From assembly GCF_016834655.1 (NCBI RefSeq), contig NZ_JAENHP010000008.1, forward strand, positions 124,001-188,000: a DNA stretch of 64,000 bases. The letters run 5' to 3'. How positions within the stretch are numbered: position 1 is the first letter of the stretch; each line of letters starts with the position of its first letter. A program made the translations under genes and the position numbers. Below are positions 24,750-32,250 of the stretch, piece by piece. The DNA comes from Paractinoplanes ovalisporus. GTDB taxonomy: Bacteria; Actinomycetota; Actinomycetes; Mycobacteriales; Micromonosporaceae. The notes under the pieces were generated by a model, which was not told where the DNA came from, did no database searches, and saw nothing but the letters and a program-made list of their open reading frames with translations.

Positions 24750-25727
24750 ATGAAGTCGCTCCTGTTGACCGCCACGGCCGCGCTCGTGGCCGTGGCCGGC
24801 GCCATCGCGCTCCCCCTGACGACCCCGGCCGCCGGCGCCGCCCCCGCCGCCTGCAGCAACGGCTACGTCGGCCTGACCTACGACGACGGGCCCAACCCGA
24901 GCACCACCAATCAGCTGCTGAACGCGTTGCGCAGCAACGGATTGCGGGCCACGATGTTCAACACCGGCCAGAACGCGGCGGCCAATCCCGGCCTCGTCGC
25001 GGCCCAGGTCTCGGCCGGCATGTGGATCGCGAACCACAGCTACACCCATCCGCACATGCTCACGCTGAGCCAGGCCGCGATGTCGTCCGAGCTGTCGCGC
25101 ACCCAGACGGCGATCCGCAACGCGGGCGGCGGCACACCGACGATCTTCCGGCCTCCGTACGGGGAAACCAACGCGACCCTGCAGTCGGCCGCCTCGGCGC
25201 TCGGGTTGCGCACCGTGACCTGGGACGTCGACTCGCAGGACTGGAACGGCGCGAGCACCGCGCAGATCGTGCAGGCGGCCTCGACGCTGACCAACGGGCA
25301 ACTGATCCTCATGCACGACAACTACGCGACCACCATCGCGGCCGTCCCGCAGATCGCGGCCGGGCTGGCCTCGCGCGGCCTGTGCGCCGGCACGATCTCG
25401 GCCTCGACCGGCCGGGCGGTCGCCCCCGGCGGCACCACTACTCCCCCGCCCACCGGAGGTTCGTGCACCACGACCTACACGGCCGGGCAGCAATGGGCCG
25501 ACCGTTTCAACGGCTCGGTGAGCGTGAGCGGCACGAGCAACTGGGTCGTCACCGTGACCCTGCGCTCGCCGCAGCGTGTCATCGCGACCTGGAACACGTC
25601 GGTGAGCTGGGACAACACCGGCCTGGTGATGACCGCGCGCCCCAACGGCAACGGCAATACGTTCGGCTTCACGATCCAGCACGGCGGCAACTGGACGTGG
25701 CCGTCGCTGAGCTGCCGGGCGGCCTGA
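24750..25727 (+). CDS. secreted CE4 deacetylase (acetylxylan esterase/chitin deacetylase) with CBM2
   Basis: 325 residues. A signal peptide (cleaved near AGAAPA) precedes a CE4 domain: TYDDG at 43-47 gives the catalytic base and metal Asp, NHSYTHPHM the two metal histidines, RPPYGETN the catalytic Arg region, and LILMHDN the last motif. A Thr/Pro linker (GGTTTPPPTGG) leads to a C-terminal carbohydrate-binding domain of CBM2 type (SCTTTYTAGQQW ... NWTWPSLSC) with conserved Trp and a pair of Cys. Similar two-domain enzymes deacetylate xylan. The CebR-like operator in its promoter supports plant-polymer rather than peptidoglycan use. Confidence 0.9.
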   Translation: MKSLLLTATAALVAVAGAIALPLTTPAAGAAPAACSNGYVGLTYDDGPNPSTTNQLLNALRSNGLRATMFNTGQNAAANPGLVAAQVSAGMWIANHSYTHPHMLTLSQAAMSSELSRTQTAIRNAGGGTPTIFRPPYGETNATLQSAASALGLRTVTWDVDSQDWNGASTAQIVQAASTLTNGQLILMHDNYATTIAAVPQIAAGLASRGLCAGTISASTGRAVAPGGTTTPPPTGGSCTTTYTAGQQWADRFNGSVSVSGTSNWVVTVTLRSPQRVIATWNTSVSWDNTGLVMTARPNGNGNTFGFTIQHGGNWTWPSLSCRAA

Positions 25728-25777
25728 GGAGCATCGATGGACACACGGGCCGGGCAGAGCCTTGTAAAGTCCGGCCC

Positions 25778-26233
25778 GTGCGTCGTCTGGTGCCCGCTCT
25801 CGTCGCCCTGTCCCTCGTCACCGGCCTCACGGGCTGCGGCCTGTTCGGCGAATCCGATCAGGAACGCCTCGACGCCCTGATCAACAAGGAACCCCGGTTC
25901 ATCGTCATCCTGAAGGTCGACGCGACCGAGCAGCAGAAGGCGGCGGCCGAGGTCTACATCAAGCGGGTGCCGCACGTGGTCAACGTGAAGTTCCAGACCC
26001 GCGAGGAGTTCTACGCCGAGGCCGAGAAGGCCATCGGGCAGAAGCCCAGCGTCGGGCCCGAGTCGATGCCGCAACTGTTCAAGGCGTACGTGCCCGACGC
26101 CGACTTCCTGCGCGCCGCCCGCGACAGCAAGGAGGCCTTCCAGCTCAAGGTCCAGTCCGGGGTCTCGGAGGTCGTCTGGGGCTGCCTCGAGATCGACGAG
26201 TGTCCCGAGGTGCTCGACAAGCAGGAAAAATGA
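25778..26233 (+). CDS. lipoprotein with FtsX-like extracellular domain
   Basis: 151 residues from GTG 25778. The signal ends in the lipobox LTGC (C20). The mature part begins NKEPRFIVILKVDATEQQKAAAEVYIKRVPHVVNVKFQTREEFYAEAEKAIG in overall pattern, which is that of the FtsX extracellular domain: a strand, a helix of the DEQKAAIE type, then a strand with VKFQTREE and a KAYVPD strand. A solo FtsX-like domain on a lipid anchor, without the four FtsX membrane helices, is unusual; the domain activates peptidoglycan hydrolases in FtsEX. Family assignment is from pattern only. Confidence 0.65.
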   Translation: MRRLVPALVALSLVTGLTGCGLFGESDQERLDALINKEPRFIVILKVDATEQQKAAAEVYIKRVPHVVNVKFQTREEFYAEAEKAIGQKPSVGPESMPQLFKAYVPDADFLRAARDSKEAFQLKVQSGVSEVVWGCLEIDECPEVLDKQEK

Positions 26234-26284
26234 TCTCCGGAGTGGCGTCCCCGGCCTTCGTTACCAAATCTGTACATTAGCGAC

Positions 26285-26596
26285 ATGGCAACGATCTCTC
26301 TACGCGGCGCTCTGCTGCGATCGTTGCCTGCCCTGCTCCTGCTGCTGACGCTCGGTTTCGCCGCGCCCCAGCAGATCGCCGTTCCGATCGCCGCCGGGGT
26401 CACCCACAGCATCAGCTCCCCCACGGCATCCGCCACCGCAGGGTCCACTGCCGACACTCCGGACGACATCGTGTCGCCGGACGCGGCCTCCGCGCGTACG
26501 CCCGGCGTTCCTGTCGCCGACCGCACCCGCAACCTCTCCGCTCAGGTCACCGCCGGGATCCACGGGTCCCGCGCACCGCCGTTCGCTCTCGCCTGA
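26285..26596 (+). CDS. small exported hypothetical protein
   Basis: 103 residues from ATG 26285. A hydrophobic N-terminal segment (LLRSLPALLLLLTLGFAAP) looks like a signal peptide or single anchor, followed by a Ser/Thr/Ala/Pro-rich region with no predicted fold. No ribosome-binding site precedes the ATG; a -10-like TACATT (26273-26278) ends seven bases before it, so the mRNA may be leaderless. It lies 87 bp upstream of the next gene on the same strand. Not recognised. Confidence 0.55.
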   Translation: MATISLRGALLRSLPALLLLLTLGFAAPQQIAVPIAAGVTHSISSPTASATAGSTADTPDDIVSPDAASARTPGVPVADRTRNLSAQVTAGIHGSRAPPFALA

Positions 26597-26683
26597 CCAT
26601 CCGCTGACGACCGTCCGGTCGTCGGGTGGTCGCCGTCCTCCTTCACCCATGCGGACTTTGCGAGCGAACAGGACCACCTGACG

Positions 26684-27469
26684 ATGAACGTTGTTGCCGA
26701 AATGCTGCTGGAAACCCCCGCCCCCGCCGCCATCTGGGCCACCCTGTGGATCCTCACCCTGCCGGCCGTGCTGCTGCTGGCCAGCCCCGAGGCGATGCGC
26801 AACCCGGGCGAACTGCTGCGCACGCTGGCCCGCTATCTGCGGCTGCCGGCCGGCCGGGGTGAGAAGCGCCGCGAGCTCGCCCTGGAGGCGCTGGCCGCGA
26901 CCCAGTTCGCCGAGGAGGTGCGGGTCGCCGCCGACCGGGCCGCGCTGGCCGCCGGGCGGTGGCACGAGCGATGGGAGACGGCCTCGGACGAGGTGACCGA
27001 GGCGTGGCAGGCGTGGCTCGACGCGGACGCCCGGCTGCGGGTGCGACGCGCGGCGGCGGTCTTCGGCACCCCGTGGAGCGCGCAGACCCCGACCGAGTAC
27101 GCGGCCCGGGAACGCTTCCTGCACAAGGCCGTCCGCACCGCGGCCGACAACGGCTGGCTGCCGGCTGCCGCGGTCGCCGACGCGCTGGCCGGCCGGGCCG
27201 GCTGGGACGCCCGCCTGCACCCGCTGGAGCAGGAGCTGGTGGTCTTCACGGCCGCGGCCGGCCACCTGCGGGACCGCTACGAGCGGGCCGTCGAGGCCGA
27301 GGCCGCCGCCCGGCACGACGCCACGCTGGCCCGCCGCACCAGCGACAGCCTGCGCCAGGAGTCCTGGATCGCGGCCGGTCGCGCCGCCGAGCTCCGCCGC
27401 CTGCTGCCCGCCCGCATGTCGGTCACGACCGCCACGAGCGAGCCTGCGGTGGCCGCCGTCTGGCACTAA
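26684..27469 (+). CDS. membrane-anchored coiled-coil hypothetical protein
   Basis: 261 residues. One N-terminal membrane helix (IWATLWILTLPAVLLLA) is followed by a long Ala/Arg/Glu-rich helical region with heptad-like spacing (ALEALAATQFAEEVRVAADRAALAAGRW ... YERAVEAEAAARHDATLARRTSDSL), so the cytoplasmic part is probably a coiled coil. W residues are regularly spaced in the middle. No family recognised. It may form a unit with the small exported protein upstream. Confidence 0.65.
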   Translation: MNVVAEMLLETPAPAAIWATLWILTLPAVLLLASPEAMRNPGELLRTLARYLRLPAGRGEKRRELALEALAATQFAEEVRVAADRAALAAGRWHERWETASDEVTEAWQAWLDADARLRVRRAAAVFGTPWSAQTPTEYAARERFLHKAVRTAADNGWLPAAAVADALAGRAGWDARLHPLEQELVVFTAAAGHLRDRYERAVEAEAAARHDATLARRTSDSLRQESWIAAGRAAELRRLLPARMSVTTATSEPAVAAVWH

Positions 27470-27479
27470 GGTGCGGCGT

Positions 27480-27863
27480 ATGGCCATGCACTGGACGCTT
27501 GGCGGCGACGCTTCCGATCCGCACCGGCTGGCCGCCTTCTGGGCGCAGGCTCTGGGCTATGTCCCGGAACCCGGCTACGACGAGCCCGACGGCGCCTCGA
27601 TCGTCGACCCCGAGGGCCACGGCCCGGCGATCGGTTTCCTGCGGGTGCCCGAGGTCAAGACGACCAAGAACCGCATGCACATCGACATCCGGGTGGCCGG
27701 CGAGCCCCCGTGGAATCCCGCCGACCGCGAACGCCTGATCCACGCCAAGGTGGCCGAGCTGGTCGCCGCGGGCGCGACCGAGGTCCGCACCGAGCACTAC
27801 GGCGACCAGCTGGGCAACGTGGTGATGCTCGACCCCGAGGGCAACGAGTTCTGCGTCGCCTGA
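27480..27863 (+). CDS. VOC superfamily (glyoxalase/bleomycin-resistance fold) protein
   Basis: 127 residues from ATG 27480, eight bases after AAGG; GTG 27471 is an alternative start. A single VOC module pair is seen: HWTLGGDASDPHRLAAFWAQALGY at the start, MHIDIRV in the middle, and GNVVMLDPEGNEFCV at the end, with H and E residues where the metal ligands lie. Short proteins of this kind in actinobacteria are of unknown substrate. It follows the preceding gene by 10 bp. Confidence 0.82.
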   Translation: MAMHWTLGGDASDPHRLAAFWAQALGYVPEPGYDEPDGASIVDPEGHGPAIGFLRVPEVKTTKNRMHIDIRVAGEPPWNPADRERLIHAKVAELVAAGATEVRTEHYGDQLGNVVMLDPEGNEFCVA

Positions 27864-27873
27864 CCGGGCTCGA

Positions 27874-28509
27874 TCAGTAGCGGAACAGATAGGCCTTGTT
27901 CACCAGCTGGCACAGGTGGTCGAAGCGCATCCCGTACGTACGGTTGGCGTTGAACTTGGGCCGCTCCGACGCCGGGTCGATGATGTAGACGATCCGCTGG
28001 GTGGTCTCGACGCGGTAGACCATGAACCAGTGGTCGACCGGATCCGGGTCGTCGTTGGTCCAGCCCGGCGGCTTGTACGGGCTGTTCCGCGGCACGACCA
28101 CGTTGGTGAGCACGCCGAATCCGTTGGCGATGTTGTTCTCGAGCCGCCGCCAGTACTGCTCCCGCAGCGCCACCGACGCCTTCAGACCGCCCTGGCTCTC
28201 GACGTTCGCGAGCTGGTGGCTGCCCAGCCAGTGGTTGATGCCGTTGAGCATCTGGAAACGGTTGGTGCCGGCCGACAGCGTGGTGCCGATCCGGGATGCG
28301 ATCGCGCTCTGCGTGGGCAGCGACGAGGTGCGGACCGAGATCGCCATGCGCAGGGCGGCCGGGCCGCACCAGGAACCGTTCTGCTGCCCCTGCCAGACGG
28401 CCGAGACCTTGTAGGTGGCCGCGGAGGCCGGCGCCGCAGTGGCGATCGCGCCGGTGACTCCGGCCGCCGCACCGATCAGCGGCGCGGTCAGCAACGTACG
28501 TCTCTTCAT
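27874..28509 (-). CDS. secreted C39-like cysteine peptidase
   Basis: 211 residues from ATG 28509, after GGAGGAACG. A Sec/Tat-like signal (MKRRTLLTAPLIGAAAG ... ASA) is followed by a papain-like fold: C48 in NGSWCGPAALRMA, the histidine in DHWFMVYRV and the acidic partner in YIIDPAS. These match peptidase_C39_2-type proteins. No second domain. The stop is 10 bp from the convergent VOC gene. It would act outside the cell; substrate unknown. Confidence 0.78.
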   Translation of the reverse strand: MKRRTLLTAPLIGAAAGVTGAIATAAPASAATYKVSAVWQGQQNGSWCGPAALRMAISVRTSSLPTQSAIASRIGTTLSAGTNRFQMLNGINHWLGSHQLANVESQGGLKASVALREQYWRRLENNIANGFGVLTNVVVPRNSPYKPPGWTNDDPDPVDHWFMVYRVETTQRIVYIIDPASERPKFNANRTYGMRFDHLCQLVNKAYLFRY

Positions 28510-28623
28510 CGGGCGTTCCTCCAGGTGTCGGTGGCGGCGGCCCCTCGACCGCCGCCACCGACCCTGCGCATCCATCTGTCCCCGGCCAAGCCTCAGCTGT
28601 CCCCGAAGACAGTTAGCCGCCGG

Positions 28624-29448
28624 TCAGGGCTTGGTGAGCAGGCAGCCCGACTTCGTCAGGTCGATCGTGCGCGTGGCGCTCAGACACGTTGTGAACCAGT
28701 AGGTCTGCTCGCCGTAGCTCTGACCCTGGGAAACCGTGATCGTGCCGTCAGCGGCGACCTCACAGGGGTTGTTGAGGGTGCAGCGCTCGCCGTCGTCGTT
28801 GCCGGTGTTGTTGATCCCAATGATCTGGCCGGTCGAGGCGCTGACGATCGGGGAGCCGGACGTGCCGTGGATGGTGTCGCAGGCGGTGTCGTAGCGGATC
28901 GAGTCCTTCCACGTCCACTCGCCCTCGCGCAGCTGCGGGACGAAAGCGTCGATCTTGCAGTTCCAGATCCGCTTCCAGTAGCTGGACGGGATCGACATGG
29001 TCGTGCCGGCCGCCGGGCGGCTGCTCGCGATGGTCAGCGCGGTCGCGCCGTAGCGGCTCTGCAGCGTGGCGAACGTGCTCGTCAGGCGGTAGAGCGTGAC
29101 GTCGGTGCCGGTCATGGTCGCGTAGAGCACGCGGTCGGCCCGGACCGTGGCCACGGCGCCGCCGGTGCTGTTGAGCAGCGTGCCCGAGCGGGACGAGGTG
29201 CGGTTCTGCAGCACCTGGCCGGCGCTGAGAAAGCCGCCCTCGTAGCAGTGGCCGTTGGTGAGCATCATGGCCCGGTCGCTGCTGACCGACGACGGGTAGC
29301 GCACGAGCGAGGCCGAGCAGTTGCTCAGCGCGATGGTGTTGGCGAGGGTGGTGGCGGCGACCGCCTGGGCCGGGGCCGGTGCGACCGCGACGCCGGTGAT
29401 GACGGCGAAGGTGGCCGCGGCGGTTGCGAGGAACCGTCGTACGCGCAT
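28624..29448 (-). CDS. secreted trypsin-like serine protease (S1/V8 type)
   Basis: 274 residues from ATG 29448. Signal peptide MRVRRFLATAAATFAVITGVAVAPAPAQA, then a two-barrel serine protease: H67 in LTNGHC, an Asp in TDVTLYRL and the nucleophile in HGTSGSPIV. Cys pairs (SNC, NGHC, WNC, DTAC, NNPC, TTC, SGC) suggest several disulfides. The order resembles bacterial V8-like or Streptomyces trypsin-type exported enzymes. It is adjacent to the C39-like protease on the same strand, both secreted, 114 bp apart. Confidence 0.85.
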   Translation of the reverse strand: MRVRRFLATAAATFAVITGVAVAPAPAQAVAATTLANTIALSNCSASLVRYPSSVSSDRAMMLTNGHCYEGGFLSAGQVLQNRTSSRSGTLLNSTGGAVATVRADRVLYATMTGTDVTLYRLTSTFATLQSRYGATALTIASSRPAAGTTMSIPSSYWKRIWNCKIDAFVPQLREGEWTWKDSIRYDTACDTIHGTSGSPIVSASTGQIIGINNTGNDDGERCTLNNPCEVAADGTITVSQGQSYGEQTYWFTTCLSATRTIDLTKSGCLLTKP

Positions 29449-29606
29449 GGGGGTGTCCCTTCTGGTACCTGACGACGCCCGAACCCTCGCACCACCACTA
29501 ATCGATGTCAATCGATAGCATTCGGGTCATACCTACGGTCCGTTGTGCCGGTTGCCTCCGCGGGCCACCATGGACCGACATCGGCCGAGGGGGCGGGAGC
29601 GCGATC

Positions 29607-30323
29607 ATGGGAACGGCCCGGAAGTTCAACCAGGTTCTGCATTCCGAGCTCGACGTGCACGCCGCGTGGATGCCCGTGACCAACACGTTCGCGCTGGGCG
29701 ACTACGGCGTGATCAGCGACGGCGTCTTCGTGAAGATGGGCAACATCGCCGAGTACGGCGTCACGTTCGCCCCCGCCACCGGCGCGCCGACCAAGCTGCG
29801 CTTCCGTTCCGACGGCACGCGTGTCACCCGTTTCCTGGCCGGCGCCGAGGTGCCGAACATCCCGCAGGTCGACCTCGAGGCGTCCATCCGCATCGAGTTC
29901 TCCACAAAGGACTCGTTCTACATCGACGCGCCCGTGCTGACCGTCCAGTCCATGGAGGACGTTGCCAGAGTCGGTGCGGCGCTCCGGAAAGCCGAGGGGT
30001 GGCGCCGCAAATACCGGGTGGTGTTCTCGACGTACGCGGGTCAGGGCTGCACCATCATCTCGTCGCGCGAGGCGAATTCGGCGTTCGAGCTGAGCGCCAC
30101 GGCCGACGTGCTGCACCTGCTCGAGCTCGGCAAGGCGCAGGGCGGCATCACGCTCTCGGGCGAGCGGGCGGCCGGGCTCGAGGTGATCGGCGCGTCCGGG
30201 GTGGTCGGGCTGCGGCTGTTCAAGCTGCGGCTGTTCACCGGCAGCACCGACGTGCTGCGGGCCGACAGCACGGACGACCAGGTCGAGTTCGATACCGGGG
30301 TCGATCTGGAGGACGACGTCTGA
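29607..30323 (+). CDS. hypothetical protein coupled to CHAT protease
   Basis: 238 residues from ATG 29607. No signal peptide or membrane helix. Predicted mostly beta: KLRFRSDGTRVTRFL, QVDLEASIRIEFSTKDSFYID, RKYRVVFSTYAGQGC, SAFELSATADVLHLLE, AAGLEVIGASGVVGLRLFKLRL. The C-terminus is an acidic tail (RADSTDDQVEFDTGVDLEDDV in pattern). No family recognised. It stops one base before the CHAT gene start. Size and a trailing acidic tail beside a CHAT protease recall pore-forming or other effector substrates released by caspase-like proteases, but no gasdermin signature is visible and I do not claim homology. Confidence 0.6.
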   Translation: MGTARKFNQVLHSELDVHAAWMPVTNTFALGDYGVISDGVFVKMGNIAEYGVTFAPATGAPTKLRFRSDGTRVTRFLAGAEVPNIPQVDLEASIRIEFSTKDSFYIDAPVLTVQSMEDVARVGAALRKAEGWRRKYRVVFSTYAGQGCTIISSREANSAFELSATADVLHLLELGKAQGGITLSGERAAGLEVIGASGVVGLRLFKLRLFTGSTDVLRADSTDDQVEFDTGVDLEDDV

Positions 30324-30324
30324 G

Positions 30325-32250
30325 ATGCGCTCCGAGCTGATCGAGTTCTTCCGCTTCGACGACCAGAACTCGGGCATGCTGCGGAGGGGCGACCGGTTCC
30401 TGCGGGCGCGCGGCAACGAGCCGGTCACCGAGGTGCGGATCCCGATCGCCCACAGCGACTTCCTGCGCCGGCTCGACCACCTGCGCTACGCCGTCGAGAA
30501 CGACGCCGGCCGCCGCGACGACGCCCTCGACCAGCTCTCCCGGGTGGTCACCGAGGTGCTCGGCGACTGCGCGCCCGAGGCCGAACCGGTGCAGATCGAC
30601 CTGGTGACCAACGCGGCCGAGCTCAGCGCGCTCCCGTTCGAGCTGGCCGTCGACACCGGGGGCCGGCCGGTCTTCGCCGCCTCCGATCCGCCGTTCGTGC
30701 TGACCCGCCGGGTGCGCACCGGCCTGCACGGGGAGCGTCACCTCTGGTGGTCGAAACCGCGGGTGCTGTTCGCGGCCGCCTCCCCGGCCGGCGCGGGCCG
30801 CCCGGTGCCGCTCGAGGCGCACCGGGCCGCGCTGCGCGACGCGCTCAAACCGTGGAGCGAACCGCTCCCGGTGGCCGGGCTGGCCGACGCCGTACGCGAC
30901 AACCGCCGCATGCTCACCACGATCGACCGGGCCAGCCTGAGCCGCATCCGCACGGCCGCACTGGCCGCCGCGGCCGAGGGCCGGCCCTACACCCATCTGC
31001 ACGTGCTCGCCCACGGCTGCGACGTCGGCGACCGGTTCGAGCCGGCGTTCGGGGTGGCCCTGTTCGACGACGACGACCGGTCGATGGCCGAGGTCACCCC
31101 CGACATGCTGCGCGAGGTGATCCAGTCGATCGAGCCCAGCCCGGTGGTCGTGACGCTGGCGGTCTGCGACGGCGGCAACGAGTCGAACAGCGTCACCGGC
31201 GGCGGCAGCCTGGCCCACGCGCTGCACGTGTCGGGGGTGCCGGTCGTGCTGGCGTCGCAGTTCCCGCTGACCTTCGCCGGGTCGCACACGTTCGCGCGGG
31301 GCTTCTACCACCCGCTGCTGGCCGGGGCCGACGTGCGGGAGGCGCTGCACGCGACGCGCACCCAGCTCTATCGGGAGGGCGCCGACACCGCGCACGACTG
31401 GGCCAGCCTGGTCGCCTATGTGCAGCTGCCCGAGGATTACCAGGACCGGCTGTACGAGGTCGCCATGCAGGCCGAGATGGCCTCGTTGCGTACGGCGCAA
31501 TTGTGGTCGGACCGCCTCGTCAACGAGGGGATCACCGACGCCGGGGCGTACGACACGGTGGCCGAGCAGCTGGGCTCGCGCATCGCGTCGCTCAAGGGCT
31601 ATGTCGAGGGCACGGTGGCCGCGCCCGCCGTCGCCGCCCGTCTGGAGAACCTCGGCATCCTCGGCAGCGCGCAGAAGAGGTTCGCCGAGCTGGCTTTCCA
31701 CCGGGCCCGCCTCGGCGAGACCGACCGTGAGCGGTGGGAGGCCGCCGCCCGCGCCGAGCTGTCCGAGGCCCGCCGCTGGTATCTGCAGGGCTTCACCCGC
31801 AACCTGTCCCACCACTGGCACGGCGTGCAGGCGCTGTCGCTGGAGGCGGCACTCACCGGTCGCATCGAACGGGTCGGCCAGTGGTACGCCGCCCGCGAGG
31901 CCGCCGAGGCCGACGACGACGCCTGGGCGCCCGGGTCGCTGGCCGAGCTGCTGCTGCTGGCCCCGTTCGCCGGGCGCACCCGGGCCCTCGACGAGGCCGA
32001 GGAGCAGCTGGCCGAGCTGGTGACCCGCACCCGGGCCCAGTGGCCGGCCGACGACCCGTTCCCGGTCGACTCCACGATCCGCCAGTTCGGCCGTTACCTG
32101 CGCTGGTGGACGGCCGGGCACGGCTATTTCCCGGGCTTCGGCGGCGACCTGACCGCCGAAGCCGCGCGGCTGCTGGAACGGCTCAGGGCGTTGTCGGGAC
32201 CATCCAGTCGAGCACCGGCGTTCCCTGCAGGGCCACCAGAACGCACATGA
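30325..32250 (+). CDS. CHAT domain caspase-like protease
   Basis: 641 residues. The CHAT fold occupies about 85-375: strands LPFELAVDTG and PRVLFAAASPAG, the catalytic histidine H230 in THLHVLAHG, and the catalytic cysteine C281 in VVVTLAVCDGGNESN, followed by VPVVLASQFPLTF and FYHPLLAGADVREAL. The remaining 260 residues are helical with an Ala/Glu/Arg bias and a TPR-like feel (AEQLGSRIASLKGYVEG ... AFHRARLGETDRERWEAAARAEL), plausibly a sensing or scaffold region. CHAT proteases serve in bacterial immunity and cell death. The start is one base after the partner gene stop (TGAGATG). The end overlaps the convergent lactate permease by 68 nt. Confidence 0.88.
   Translation: MRSELIEFFRFDDQNSGMLRRGDRFLRARGNEPVTEVRIPIAHSDFLRRLDHLRYAVENDAGRRDDALDQLSRVVTEVLGDCAPEAEPVQIDLVTNAAELSALPFELAVDTGGRPVFAASDPPFVLTRRVRTGLHGERHLWWSKPRVLFAAASPAGAGRPVPLEAHRAALRDALKPWSEPLPVAGLADAVRDNRRMLTTIDRASLSRIRTAALAAAAEGRPYTHLHVLAHGCDVGDRFEPAFGVALFDDDDRSMAEVTPDMLREVIQSIEPSPVVVTLAVCDGGNESNSVTGGGSLAHALHVSGVPVVLASQFPLTFAGSHTFARGFYHPLLAGADVREALHATRTQLYREGADTAHDWASLVAYVQLPEDYQDRLYEVAMQAEMASLRTAQLWSDRLVNEGITDAGAYDTVAEQLGSRIASLKGYVEGTVAAPAVAARLENLGILGSAQKRFAELAFHRARLGETDRERWEAAARAELSEARRWYLQGFTRNLSHHWHGVQALSLEAALTGRIERVGQWYAAREAAEADDDAWAPGSLAELLLLAPFAGRTRALDEAEEQLAELVTRTRAQWPADDPFPVDSTIRQFGRYLRWWTAGHGYFPGFGGDLTAEAARLLERLRALSGPSSRAPAFPAGPPERT

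Noticed and set aside
29607..30323. Partner of the CHAT protease called a bacterial gasdermin
   Set aside because: No N-terminal cysteine or other gasdermin feature can be pointed to; left as unknown.
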